Source of the DNA: Niallia sp. XMNu-256
GTDB taxonomy: Bacteria > Bacillota > Bacilli > Bacillales > Cytobacillaceae
Length of the DNA: 64,000 nt
Direction of reading: 5' to 3'
NCBI RefSeq assembly: GCF_036670015.1
Contig: NZ_CP137637.1
Location: 57,501-121,500 of the forward strand
Shown in pieces: positions 55,491-64,000 of the stretch. A program made the translations under genes and the position numbers. The notes under the pieces are model-generated. The model was given only the letters and a program-made list of their open reading frames with translations. It was not told the origin of the DNA and did not search any database. Each line of letters begins with the position of its first letter. Positions within the stretch are counted from its first letter, which is position 1.

Positions 55491-56639
55491 TTATATATAC
55501 TCTCCAAAAACTTCATGATTCCATCCATGAATCGCATGACGCTCTTTTTCAAAAATCTTTTCTAAATAGATCATGGTTGTTTCAATTTTTTCATGACCGA
55601 GCGAGCGCATGATCTGATAAATATCTACTCCACTTTTATGAGAAATAATTGCAAAGGCATGTCGGAAAGTATGTGGCCCAACAGGAGATGAGCGATGTAA
55701 AATAAAAGGGAGATTCGTTTCTTTGATGATTTTGGTCAAATACTGTGATAAATAGGATGGGCTATATGGATTCCCTGTATTCGTAGTAAATAAGTGGCTT
55801 TCTTTATCGGAATCTGTTAGATTTTTCAGTCCTCTAGCTTCCCGAAACATATGAATGCTATGTAAGACTTTCTCTTTCAAGGGAATCTGTCTCCATTTGT
55901 TTCCTTTTCCCAATACATTTAGAAAGTAACCCCCGTTGATTGAATCATATTGGAGATTTTTTACTTTCAACTTACAAAACTCTTCATTTCTTAAACCTGT
56001 AGTGGTTAGTACATGAATCATGGCAAAGGCTATAGGATGATTAATTTTACGGAAGTGATCGAGCAGTTGTATTACTTCTTGTGGCCCTAGGTCACGATTA
56101 GGCCGATCATCTTTTCTTACTGTTGCTGTAAGTAAGCCTTTATGTAACGGTTCATGAATATATTCCACCTCATACATGAATACCAGGAAGTTTTTAATAA
56201 TCGTTGTTTTTCTTGCTAAGGTGGCTGCTGAGTATGATCCGTTCTTTTGTACATAGGGGCTTTTTTCCGCTAGCCATTCTTGGTATCTCCTCATATGGCG
56301 GGGAGAAAGTGATTTGAATAAAGAACCTTCTATTATATAGTCCATATCTACATCAATCTCTTCAGAATATCGAACTATTTGTTCTGTAAATTGCGTGAGT
56401 TCCCGTTCATACTCTTTGATGGTTCGGGAGGATTTATCATGCTGCTGATTCAAATGCTGTTTTCGATATAAAAACCACTGAATCATTTCCACATCTGAAA
56501 AATCCGAAAACGGCTTCTCTCGGTTTTTCTCTGCAAGATCTAATTGCTCTTGTAAAAGATGAACTGAAGAACAGTCTCCAATCCTCTTTTTCCACTCATT
56601 TATTTGAAGGTCTTTATTTTTTAATATTAAATTATTCAT
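55491..56639 (-). CDS. Tyrosine recombinase/integrase
   Basis: 382 residues starting at the ATG behind GAAGGTGA; an in-frame ATG at 56669 is farther from that site. Catalytic pattern of phage-type integrases: Arg in TTGLRNEEF, HTFRHAF (His-x-x-Arg), LGHEKIETTMIYLEK with the nucleophilic Tyr. An N-terminal SAM-like arm domain spans about 40-150. It could integrate or resolve the element, or act on plasmid dimers. It is divergent from the double-HTH gene at 57019. Confidence 0.9.
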   Translation of the reverse strand: MNNLILKNKDLQINEWKKRIGDCSSVHLLQEQLDLAEKNREKPFSDFSDVEMIQWFLYRKQHLNQQHDKSSRTIKEYERELTQFTEQIVRYSEEIDVDMDYIIEGSLFKSLSPRHMRRYQEWLAEKSPYVQKNGSYSAATLARKTTIIKNFLVFMYEVEYIHEPLHKGLLTATVRKDDRPNRDLGPQEVIQLLDHFRKINHPIAFAMIHVLTTTGLRNEEFCKLKVKNLQYDSINGGYFLNVLGKGNKWRQIPLKEKVLHSIHMFREARGLKNLTDSDKESHLFTTNTGNPYSPSYLSQYLTKIIKETNLPFILHRSSPVGPHTFRHAFAIISHKSGVDIYQIMRSLGHEKIETTMIYLEKIFEKERHAIHGWNHEVFGEYI

Positions 56640-57018
56640 ATTTAATTCACCTTCTTTTTGAATTATCAAAACTAATACCTATATGTGATAAATCATGCAT
56701 ATCTATTAATTTAGTAAGTTATATACATTATAACAAATATTAAAATACATATAAATTTTGATTAACCTAAAAAAATGTTCCCTTTGTTTATGTTAGATAT
56801 ATAATATACATTAACATATTTTATTAATATCTATATATTGATTGATATTTACTTATATAGATATTAAAATGAATTTTAGTTAATAATTAAAAATATGTAA
56901 TTAAATGTTTATATTAATAGATACCTAAAGAGATAGATATCATTATATATAATTATTTCTTTTAAATAAATAATTGAACAGAAGAACAGGGTTATTAATA
57001 AGGTAGGGGTAGTTGGAT
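56640..57018. promoter_or_regulatory. AT-rich divergent intergenic region
   Basis: 379 nt of extreme AT content between the integrase and the HTH gene, with many TATATA and GATAGATATC words. It should hold both promoters, and possibly a recombination site. No single -35/-10 pair stands out. Confidence 0.4.
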
Positions 57019-57981
57019 ATGAATGAATGGTATACACAAAAAGAAGTGGCTGAAAAATTAGCGGTTTCGAAAGCAACTGTTTATCATTATGCAAAACAAG
57101 GAAAAATAAGAAAAATTGCAGATCCACATCGGTTACACCGAGAGGCTCGCTATTATAAAGAGGAAGTAGATAGGATAGCTATGGAGAGAGAAGGTCACCC
57201 AACCGGGATGCGTCCATCGGAAGTGGCGAAACAGTTAGGATTATCGGTTCAAAGCGTCTACAAATATATTAAAGATGGTACCATTCAAGCGGTAGAGGTT
57301 CCTTTTGGTGATGAACGAACAACCTATGTGATTTCAGACGAGGCCTTCGAGAAGGCAAAGGAATACTTCCAATCTTCGGAATCGGATCGTGTGCGAAGAA
57401 GTGAATTCTATGATTCTACGAATGATATTGCACTTTTTCAATATTTTCAGTCGTCGGATAGTATAGCTGCTAGAGTAATGAAAGACGAGGAGCATAACTG
57501 GGGCTTTTATCTTCTTGAGTATCAAAAATGGGTGGAATATAAGGAAGGAATTGAAAAGTATGGATTAGAACCATGTTATGAGATCCATAAAGATACACTA
57601 GATTATAAAGGATATGTTCATATCCAAGTTTCAAAAGGAGAGGATATTTTATATCCATTTATTGATTTCCTTTATGAATCATGGGGGATTGAAAATGTGG
57701 GGATCCGTGAACAGGAACAGAGCGTTTATATTTCAATGAAAGCAGGGGAGACGTCTCTTCTAAATTCGATTCCTTTTTCTTTGGATCAAATGCTTCCTTT
57801 TATACAGGAAGGAACGATAGAGATTGTAGAGGGGTTATTGATCGTTCGAAGTGCATATCGTAAAACGAACTTAGAATTGCCGATAAAGATGTTGGATAAG
57901 GTAAAGGAATTAGCAGAACAAGAGAATATCACCTTGAGCCAGTGGGTGGAGAGAGCAATTAATAAAGTTCTTAGTAGTTAA
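57019..57981 (+). CDS. DNA-binding protein with two MerR/excisionase-like HTHs
   Basis: 320 residues starting at the ATG behind AGGTAGGGG; a TTG six bases earlier is possible. Two tandem HTHs: WYTQKEVAEKLAVSKATVYHYAKQGKI (about 3-30) and MRPSEVAKQLGLSVQSVYKYIKDGTI (about 62-87). A middle region and a C-terminal ribbon-helix-helix-like end follow (LELPIKMLDKVKELAEQENITLSQWVERAI). Divergent from the integrase, so it probably regulates it, or acts in plasmid maintenance. Confidence 0.7.
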   Translation: MNEWYTQKEVAEKLAVSKATVYHYAKQGKIRKIADPHRLHREARYYKEEVDRIAMEREGHPTGMRPSEVAKQLGLSVQSVYKYIKDGTIQAVEVPFGDERTTYVISDEAFEKAKEYFQSSESDRVRRSEFYDSTNDIALFQYFQSSDSIAARVMKDEEHNWGFYLLEYQKWVEYKEGIEKYGLEPCYEIHKDTLDYKGYVHIQVSKGEDILYPFIDFLYESWGIENVGIREQEQSVYISMKAGETSLLNSIPFSLDQMLPFIQEGTIEIVEGLLIVRSAYRKTNLELPIKMLDKVKELAEQENITLSQWVERAINKVLSS

Positions 57982-58060
57982 TAATCCATAATTCATTTTA
58001 AAAAAATAGAGCATTATATTGTAAAGTTCCCCCTTTCGGGAGAAGCTACATTATACCTCA

Positions 58061-58309
58061 ATGAGTAATATTCAAGATTTTAAATTACCAGATGAAGAAT
58101 CAGAAACTATCATGTGGCTGACGGGATATTAGTTTGAGGATTTGCTCGATATAATAAGGAAGAAACCCGTCAAAAGCAGAGGGGTAAACCCGGAAGAAAA
58201 GTATCGCCGAGATCGGGCGATCATTTACTTGCTTACAGATGCCCGATTCCGTGTTGATGAGCTTTCCAACTTAAAAATAACCAATGTTGATGCCTTGCCG
58301 AGGTTTTGA
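58061..58309 (+). pseudogene. Tyrosine recombinase fragment
   Basis: Frame starting MSNIQDFKLPDEE, with an in-frame TAG at 58130-58132, continues RRDRAIIYLLTDARFRVDELSNLKITNV. This is the region around the first catalytic Arg of integrases. It lacks the rest of the catalytic domain. Unrelated in detail to the integrase at 55491-56639. Confidence 0.7.
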
Positions 58310-58448
58310 GAAGTCTAGACCATTTTCTAATCATAGAAAGCCTTAGGCTATGTTTTTCAACAGGAATAAGGAATAGTAATAAGCGCTAAATAGGACCTAA
58401 TAATTCATATTTTGTTCTTTATGTTGATTGTAAGTGTACAACCAATAA

Positions 58449-58477
58449 ACCCTGACTTTCTACGAAAAAGTCAGGGT
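58449..58477. terminator. Terminator-like hairpin
   Basis: Perfect 11-bp arms ACCCTGACTTT (58449-58459) / AAAGTCAGGGT (58467-58477). T-rich sequence follows on the + side. May end the reverse-strand DUF3870 operon or the fragment upstream. Confidence 0.6.
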
Positions 58478-58595
58478 AGTTCTATTTTATATTTCGGTTA
58501 ATAACAGCAACGCTTTTACCATCCCTATAGTGCTTCGATGACAATCTCTTTTTTCGTTTAAATTTCAAAAGCTGGTGATAAGCCCGAAAATAGTC

Positions 58596-58943
58596 TTATA
58601 ATTTGTTATTATACTTTTGTTCTTCTTCTTTCTTAATTTGATGAAAATAAAGGTTAAGATCCTTTAATGCAGCAATCAAAGCATTTATTGCCTTACCTCG
58701 GTAATACGTTTGAATTTCTTTAATTGCATCTTCTACACCATCTATTAAACTAGTTCCTCTTAATAAACGTCCAATAAATTCTCGACCATGTTCTGTTGCT
58801 AATGTACAAGAGGCTTCTAATACAACACCATATTTAATATCTACTTCAGCTGTAATCGTTAGTGTTTCAAAAACACTTTTAGCTGCCATTCCCTGGGGTA
58901 AACGAGCGTGACCTGCAATAAAAATTGTTTTTCCTCTAATCAT
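58596..58943 (-). CDS. DUF3870-domain protein
   Basis: 115 residues from ATG with GAGAGGTAG upstream; a GTG at 58961 overlaps the site. GKTIFIAGHARLPQGMAAKS and LTITAEVDIKYGVVLEASCTLATEHGREFIGRLLRGTSL match DUF3870, usually encoded beside hydroxyacid-metabolism genes and regulators. It lies 30 nt after the oxidase gene, in the same operon. Function unknown. Confidence 0.8.
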   Translation of the reverse strand: MIRGKTIFIAGHARLPQGMAAKSVFETLTITAEVDIKYGVVLEASCTLATEHGREFIGRLLRGTSLIDGVEDAIKEIQTYYRGKAINALIAALKDLNLYFHQIKKEEEQKYNNKL

Positions 58944-58973
58944 AATAGATCTACCTCTCACAATAGTTATTTA

Positions 58974-60188
58974 TTAGACTAATACTACTTCTTTCAAGTG
59001 TAACTGTTCTGGTATTCTATTAACAACTTCTTTTCCAATTTCAATTGAGGCAGTTGCAGCTGGAGATGGTGCGTTACATACATGGACGGTTCTTTTTCCT
59101 ATAATAATATGGAAATCATCAACCATATTCCCATCGCTTTTTAATGCTTGAGCACGGACACCTGCTGGTGCTGGGATTAGATCATCTTCTTTGATTTCAG
59201 GAATTAATTCCTGAAGACTTTTCGTAAATTGCTTTTTGCTGAAAGAACGGACATATTCATCTAGCCCTTCCTTCGCGAATTTCCCAGCCATTTTCCATAA
59301 TCCAGGAAAGCTTAAAGACTCCATTAAATCTTTTACATTAAAGTCTGTCTTTTTGTAACCTTCACGCTTAAAACTCAGCACAGCATTTGGCCCTGCATCA
59401 ACTTCACCGTTAATCATTCGGGTAAAATGAACCCCTAAGAATGGAAACTTTGGGTTGGGAACTGGATAAATTAAATGTTTTACTAGATAGCGTTTTTCTG
59501 GTACCAATTTAAAATACTCTCCTCTAAATGGAAGAATTTTCATATCTGTTTTATATCCTGCAGCCGCAGCCACACGATCACTGTGAAGTCCAGCGCAGTT
59601 AATCACCATTCTAGCTCCTAGAGTCCCACGATTTGTTTCGACGATCGCTCGATCTGATTCTTCAAGTATTTTCTCCACTTTTGTATTTAGGTGTATCTCT
59701 CCGCCATGCTTTTGTATAATTTCTGCGAACTTTTCACTGATTTGTCTATAATTAACAATACCAGCCTGTGGAACACGTATTGCTCCAAGGCCGTTAACAT
59801 GTGGTTCGATTTCCTTCAATTCATCGACACCAATTTTTTGAATAGCTAATTCATTCTGTAGTCCACGTTGATACAAGTTCTCGAGAAGTGGTAACTCTTC
59901 TTGTTTTGTTGCGACAATTACTTTTCCACATATATCATGGTCTATTCCGTAGGTTTGGCAGAATTCAGTCATCGATTTACTTCCTTGACGTGCAAAACGT
60001 GCTTTAAAACTACCAGGCTTGTAATATATTCCGGAATGAATAACCCCACTATTATGTCCTGTTTGATGTTCAGCGACAACTGACTCCTTCTCAATAATGA
60101 CAACTTTCGCATTAGGAAAACGTTTATAAAGTGCCATCCCCGTTGATAAACCTACAATACCTCCACCAACTACTACAAAATCATACAT
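58974..60188 (-). CDS. lhgO: L-2-hydroxyglutarate oxidase-like FAD enzyme
   Basis: 404 residues starting MYDFVVVGGGIVGLSTGMAL, an FAD-binding Rossmann motif; a longer in-frame start at 60224 overlaps the gntR end. EHQTGHNSGVIHSGIYYKPGSFKA is the signature of the LhgO/L2HGDH group. INCAGLHSDRVA and the late PAPAGVRAQAL also match. It oxidises L-2-hydroxyglutarate to 2-oxoglutarate. The context of a GntR regulator just upstream and a DUF3870 gene downstream supports a catabolic operon. AAGGGGTG site. Confidence 0.88.
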   Translation of the reverse strand: MYDFVVVGGGIVGLSTGMALYKRFPNAKVVIIEKESVVAEHQTGHNSGVIHSGIYYKPGSFKARFARQGSKSMTEFCQTYGIDHDICGKVIVATKQEELPLLENLYQRGLQNELAIQKIGVDELKEIEPHVNGLGAIRVPQAGIVNYRQISEKFAEIIQKHGGEIHLNTKVEKILEESDRAIVETNRGTLGARMVINCAGLHSDRVAAAAGYKTDMKILPFRGEYFKLVPEKRYLVKHLIYPVPNPKFPFLGVHFTRMINGEVDAGPNAVLSFKREGYKKTDFNVKDLMESLSFPGLWKMAGKFAKEGLDEYVRSFSKKQFTKSLQELIPEIKEDDLIPAPAGVRAQALKSDGNMVDDFHIIIGKRTVHVCNAPSPAATASIEIGKEVVNRIPEQLHLKEVVLV

Positions 60189-60213
60189 TCTATAAAGCAC
60201 CCCTTTACCTCTT

Positions 60214-60882
60214 TTATTCCGCATTTCCGCTAATAATCAGTTCCATATAAGTAATTAAATTATTTTTTGTCCGCAAAATATGATATTCTACTGCTACTCT
60301 AACCTCAGCAGGATCCCCTCGTAAAACTGCTTCATAAATCCTTCTGTGTTCCCTTTGTGTTTCGGCATAATAATCAATTAGCAAATTAGGTGCAATTGGG
60401 GAAATGCCAAGTGTCTCTACCATTTTTTGAACTCTTGGCCATGGACAGCCTTTTCTCAGTGTTTCATGAAAGTGAGCATTTAGTTGTATATAGAGATCAT
60501 TGGTCTCGTCTGAAATCTCCAATTTTTCCATTTGGATGAGGATATTACCTAATTGATTTCTATCCTCTTTTGTTAAAAAGGGATGTGATTTTTCAACGGC
60601 TAAGCCTTCTAATAAGGATCGAGTGTGATAAATTTCTTCAATATCTTCATGCGTAATCGGTGTCACAATTGCCCCTTTATGTGGAACTAATTTTACTAAC
60701 CCTTCATTTTGAAGCTGTGTTAGAGCAGCACGAATGGGCATTCGGCTGACATTTAACCTTTCCGCCCATTCTTCTTGAACAAGACGGTCTCCTTTTTTTA
60801 ATAATCCATTCAGAATTGCTTTTCTTAGATTTTTCGTCACCGATTGTACAATCGTATATTTTTCGATTTTATCAAGTACCAA
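60214..60882 (-). CDS. GntR-family transcriptional regulator (FadR/FCD type)
   Basis: 222 residues from TTG with a GGGGGATGGAG upstream region. Winged HTH at about 10-75 (RKAILNGLLKKGDRLVQEEWAERLNVSRMPIRAALTQLQNEGLV), then an FCD ligand domain (EIYHTRSLLEGLAVEKS; NAHFHETL; REHRRIYEAVLRGD with metal-binding His/Asp). It lies 25 nt before the oxidase gene and presumably controls this operon in response to a small organic acid. Confidence 0.92.
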   Translation of the reverse strand: MVLDKIEKYTIVQSVTKNLRKAILNGLLKKGDRLVQEEWAERLNVSRMPIRAALTQLQNEGLVKLVPHKGAIVTPITHEDIEEIYHTRSLLEGLAVEKSHPFLTKEDRNQLGNILIQMEKLEISDETNDLYIQLNAHFHETLRKGCPWPRVQKMVETLGISPIAPNLLIDYYAETQREHRRIYEAVLRGDPAEVRVAVEYHILRTKNNLITYMELIISGNAE

Positions 60883-61070
60883 TTGTTCTCCATCCCCCTA
60901 AGATTGGATCATCTTTATCAGAATATAACACTTATTCTGAAAATTAACAATAATATTTCAATTAAATTGGATCCAATGTATACTTTTTATTAATGAAAAT
61001 TTATCGCACTTCAATCCTGCTGCTCCACAAGCTTATAAAATATTCGAAAACCATAATGATATTGGAAATG

Positions 61071-61648
61071 TACTCAACTTTAAGGCATATTAACAAGGCC
61101 TTAATAATGTGGGCAAGAAAGAAATATAAAAGGTTCGCTCGACATAAGAAGAGGTTCCAGTGGTCTACTTGCCGTAACATTTATGTGAAATCCAAACGAG
61201 CAGGAGAACGAACTATGGCAAGCATTCAGAGGTTCATCGAGGGAAAACTCCGATTGAAAGTGAATGAAAAGAGGTCGGCGGTAGACCGTCCATGGAAACG
61301 AAAGTTTCTTGGTTTCGGCTTCACGTCCTCAAGAGAGCCAAAGATTCGAATTGCAAAAGAAAGTTTAAAGCGAATGAAGAAGAAGGTAAGAGAGATCACT
61401 TCAAGAAAGATGCCATATCCTATGGAATATAGGAACGAGAAATTAAATCAATACCTTATAGGGTGGTGTGGATACTTTGCATTGGCGGATACCCAATCAA
61501 TCTTCGCCGAATTAGATGGTTGGATACGAAGAAGGCTTCGTATGTGCCTATGGAAAAATTGGAAGAAATCAAAGAAAGAGATACGCAACCTTATAAACTT
61601 AGGGGTTCCTAAATGGAAAGCCTATGAATGGGGAAATAGCCGAAAACG
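61071..61648 (+). pseudogene. Chimeric group II intron reverse-transcriptase fragments
   Basis: Two pieces of group II intron protein are joined. LRHINKALIMWARKKYKRFARHKKR is the C-terminal maturase/endonuclease end of one. From about 61170 a second follows, with NIYVKSKRAGERTMASIQRF, RPWKRKFLGFGF, and LNQYLIGWCGYFALADTQ, ending NSRKR at 61648. The catalytic YADD is absent (TCRNI replaces it). The tail then runs into the RNA repeat copy 3 via the shared word AGCCGAAAAC. No intron ribozyme ends were found. Confidence 0.8.
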
Positions 61649-62067
61649 GGGGGCATTGAACCTCCGAAAACTCGACAGTATCAAGCTTCGCCGTGATACA
61701 GTATACTTCCTGATTCTGTCCCTGCTTTTGCAGGATCAGAATCATTCGCTTTATTATAACGGCTTCGGGCATCGAGTCCATGTTGTTCCCTTACTTACGA
61801 TCTGCTTTTAGCCGCCAAGGGGTGTATAGTGCTTCTTCTCCTTCCTTCGTTCTCCTTATTGTAACAAGCTCGCTTATGACAGCGAAGAAGGGAAGGCGTT
61901 CGGGGAGAGAAATCGGCAAAGCCAAGTAGGCTATGTTAGAGTAATCTTGCAAAAAACGCAAGTTATCTCTAACTAAGTCATTAGTCTTTGTCTATCCATC
62001 TCTGGAAATCTTGCTTCTTCGTAGGCGAACCCTTCTCCCTATATTGCGAATTGTTCAGGCCCTCCCG
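61639..62067 (+). ncRNA. Candidate structured RNA repeat, copy 3 (diverged, 5'-truncated)
   Basis: Matches the 3' three quarters of copies 1 and 2, and shares with copy 1 the extension TTTGTCTA to TTGTTCAG. Stems retained with different sequence: GTATCA 61678-61683/TGATAC 61694-61699, and a 15-bp stem 61711-61725/61730-61744 (13 of 15 paired). That stem corresponds to the 14-bp stem of copy 1. Upstream sequence is replaced by group II intron protein remnant. Confidence 0.55.
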
Positions 62068-62125
62068 CACGGTCTTGATAGCTTTTAACGTCATAAATAC
62101 TCTACAAATTAAGTAAATAAAGGGA

Positions 62126-63016
62126 CTAAACATAAACATTATTATTTTTCAAGTACTCATTGGCGAAATGGAGGAAATTATGTACAGATGGAGATTTCTC
62201 ATCTTTCCTCCAAGCTAAAGAAGTTTCAAGGTCTGTTTTGGGGATTAGTTCTCTAAATACTATTTTAGGGTTTGGGTATTGTTTCATTGTTGATTTTGAG
62301 ACAATCGAGACTCCCATTTCAGCAGCAACACAAGATATAATGCTTGATAATCCAAGTGCCTCCTGTGAGATTTTAGGATTAAACCCTGCTTTGTTACAGA
62401 TCGACTTCATACGAGTAAAATAGACAGAATTGAGAGAAGAAATAACGAATGATTCTTCTGCTAAATCTTTCACTTGGATTGGTGACGTCTCTTTAGCTAA
62501 TCGATGTGTCAGTGGTAAAATAACGCCATATGGAGATTGTGTAATGGTTTTAAAGTCTATTAAATCGCTTTCAATTGGTGGGAGTATCCCAATATCAATT
62601 TTCTCTTCTTGTAAATCCTCAATGATATTAGTAGTTAATGATTGTCGAAAATAAAATTTGAGCTCAGGGAACTTTTTCTGGAACATAGATATAATCTGCA
62701 TTAATACTTCGCTTGTCCCGCCTGCATAGCTAATTAATATAGAACCATGTTTCCCTTCAGCTGCTTTTAGAGTATCTTTGCAAGCTTTATCAAACTCTTT
62801 TAGAATCGAATAGGAATATTCCAACAATACCTTACCTGACTCAGTCAACTCTACTTTTTGCTTCGTACGGAAAAAAAGTTCTGCACCTATTTCTTCTTCT
62901 AACTGTTTTATTTGCCGGCTGAGAGGGGGCTGAGACATATTTAATCGCTCAGCTGCTCTGCTAAAGTTTAGTTCTTCTGCAACGGTAATAAAGTATTTTA
63001 AATGACGAAAGTCCAA
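62126..63016 (-). CDS. LysR-family transcriptional regulator
   Basis: 296 residues from TTG at 63016, 8 nt after GGAGATG; an ATG at 63025 sits almost on that site. HTH (DFRHLKYFITVAEELNFSRAAERLNMSQPPLSRQIKQLEEEIGAELFFRT) and periplasmic-binding-like effector domain are typical of BenM/CatM-like LysR proteins. It is divergent from the truncated acyl-CoA ligase and SDR genes, which it probably controls. Confidence 0.92.
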   Translation of the reverse strand: MDFRHLKYFITVAEELNFSRAAERLNMSQPPLSRQIKQLEEEIGAELFFRTKQKVELTESGKVLLEYSYSILKEFDKACKDTLKAAEGKHGSILISYAGGTSEVLMQIISMFQKKFPELKFYFRQSLTTNIIEDLQEEKIDIGILPPIESDLIDFKTITQSPYGVILPLTHRLAKETSPIQVKDLAEESFVISSLNSVYFTRMKSICNKAGFNPKISQEALGLSSIISCVAAEMGVSIVSKSTMKQYPNPKIVFRELIPKTDLETSLAWRKDEKSPSVHNFLHFANEYLKNNNVYV

Positions 63017-63447
63017 ATTAATCATCTCCGTATATTTTAGAATTTTTCATAGAGACCATGTTTTCGTTTGTAATCTTAAAATGATTAAATTTTGTTATTA
63101 ACCCTTCTTAATACTTTTAAGGTATTAAGCTAGCATAAAACAAATATTAGACTATTTTCTCTTAATTTTCTACTATTATATCAAAAGTATTTAAAAAATT
63201 CAGAAAATGGAACCGGTTGCATTGCTCTTATACCTAGAAGCAGCTGCACTGTACTTTGTTGAATAAATAACCCCGGATTTATCACAATTGTCGAATGTTG
63301 CAAGGGAAACTTATATCTTACTTTCTACAATTATCTATATGGATGGCAGTTTTACAACGTATATGTTGATAAAAATACTGGGTTGCCTGAACTAATAAGT
63401 TCCAAAATAGGAGGCTGGGAATTTTTGAATCATGTAAAGAATAAGCA
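63017..63447. promoter_or_regulatory. Divergent region between LysR and ligase remnant
   Basis: 431 nt with no gene. Near 63095-63200 repeated TTAA/ATTAA stretches and imperfect AAGTATTTAA-type palindromes could be LysR sites, but none is clear. Confidence 0.35.
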
Positions 63448-63696
63448 GTGGCTACATTTTTATCAATAGAATATGTCGTTGAAGTTCCTGAAAAATCTAT
63501 ACACCACTTACTTGAACAAGCTGCAAAGAAGTATGGACATCAGGCTTCGATTACTTTTGAAGGTGAATTTATCTCATATGATCAATTAAAGGATCAAGTA
63601 AACAGACTAGCCGGAGCTAGGATTCGTACAGGTGTAATACAATGCAGGATTTATTCAAGAAAATTTATTAACTTAAATATATTAGGTGGTAAATAG
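63448..63696 (+). pseudogene. Truncated acyl-CoA ligase (AMP-binding) N-terminus
   Basis: Starting at GTG, the first 50-55 residues read IEYVVEVPEKSIHHLLEQAA, KYGHQASITFEGEFISYDQL and KDQVNRLAGA, the beginning of AMP-dependent fatty-acyl-CoA ligases. It then passes into unrelated sequence and stops; the AMP-binding core is absent. This points to an internal deletion of about 450 codons. No useful ribosome site at the GTG. Confidence 0.7.
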
Positions 63697-63697
63697 A

Positions 63698-64000
63698 ATG
63701 ACAAATCAATTTGAAGGAAGAACAGCACTTGTTACTGGAGGAAGCCGCGGGATTGGGAAAGCGATTGTTGAACGGTTTGCTGAAGAGGGAGCAAAAGTTG
63801 CGATTATTGACGTAAATGAAAAGGCATTGAGTGAAACAGCTGAAGAGCTGAGAGAAAAAGGTTATTCCGTTTATGCGAAAGCAGCCAGTGTTACAGAAAG
63901 AGATCAAATAGAACAAGCAACACAGGAGATTGCCGAAACCTTTGGATCGCTTGATATCTTAGTTAATAATGCGGGAGTTATTCGGGACAATATGCTGTAT
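63698..64000 (+). CDS. SDR-family oxidoreductase, FabG-like (runs off window)
   Basis: First 101 codons of a short-chain dehydrogenase: NAD(P)-binding TGGSRGIGKA near residues 14-23 and the LVNNAG motif (about 87-92). The catalytic Ser-Tyr-Lys lies beyond the window. TAGGTGG about 8 nt before the ATG. Close to beta-ketoacyl-ACP reductase and 3-hydroxyacyl-CoA dehydrogenase types. Together with the ligase remnant and LysR gene this suggests a fatty- or aromatic-acid catabolic cluster. Confidence 0.9.
   Translation, partial: MTNQFEGRTALVTGGSRGIGKAIVERFAEEGAKVAIIDVNEKALSETAEELREKGYSVYAKAASVTERDQIEQATQEIAETFGSLDILVNNAGVIRDNMLY

Noticed and set aside
61071..62067. Complete group II intron
   Set aside because: No 5' GTGYG-type end, domain V or active YADD was found; only protein fragments remain.
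63668..63916. Reverse-strand frame over the SDR gene
   Set aside because: Antisense shadow of a gene with clear family motifs.

Overview
The window looks like a large mobile or plasmid-like region of a low-GC Bacillaceae member (Bacillus, Peribacillus, Neobacillus or Cytobacillus type). The reasons are the AT-rich sequence, strong AGGAGG-type ribosome binding sites with frequent TTG and GTG starts, Bacillus-type HU, CspA and YdbC proteins, and a Tcp/Con-type conjugation machine. Many genes are remnants, as expected of an accessory replicon or genomic island. No rRNA, tRNA or CRISPR array was seen.

Layout. (1) 0-15 kb: a primase-like replication protein, a non-coding region with a perfect 24-bp hairpin and a 166-nt tract lacking C, then one long conjugation operon. 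The operon encodes a HerA/VirD4-like ATPase, a Replic_Relax protein, TcpC, TcpD, TcpE, a VirB4-like ATPase, a lipoprotein, a VirB6-like channel protein, an NTF2-like bitopic protein and a two-domain wall hydrolase. (2) 15-17.7 kb: three small membrane-protein genes and cspA, bracketed by two copies of the 3' end of the hydrolase gene, the second copy degraded. (3) 17.9-21.7 kb: an ArsR regulator, two luciferase-like flavin oxidoreductases and a nitroreductase. (4) 21.9-32 kb: two copies of a 540-nt RNA-like repeat, a broken radC, a broken IS110-family element, a B12-type radical SAM RiPP C-methyltransferase with a 56-codon gene behind it, and HU. (5) 32-40.5 kb: mostly single genes (repeat protein, arylamine N-acetyltransferase, M14 peptidase, DUF4236 protein, YHYH protein) with debris between them. 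(6) 40.8-54 kb: a defence-type island with a complete type I restriction-modification operon (hsdM-hsdS-hsdR plus a ydbC-like gene), an upstream soluble-plus-membrane gene pair, a possible HEPN-like protein, an Mrr-like nuclease, and wrecks of a second hsdS and a serine recombinase. (7) 54-58.3 kb: a secreted nuclease-like lipoprotein, a tyrosine recombinase divergent from a double-HTH protein, and a recombinase fragment. (8) 58.6-64 kb: a gntR-lhgO-DUF3870 operon for 2-hydroxyglutarate-type metabolism, a chimeric group II intron protein fused to the third repeat copy, a LysR regulator, a truncated acyl-CoA ligase and the start of an SDR reductase.

The most interesting unexplained object is the repeat at 21963-22501, 31198-31738 and 61639-62067. 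It has no sustained reading frame, is richer in GC than its surroundings, and folds on paper into several hairpins whose arms change in a compensatory way between copies. That is what a structured non-coding RNA spread by mobile DNA would look like. Second in line are the radical SAM methyltransferase with its tightly linked small gene, the soluble-plus-membrane pair upstream of hsdM, and the C-free tract upstream of the transfer operon. All functional statements rest on reading motifs by eye; no database search was run.
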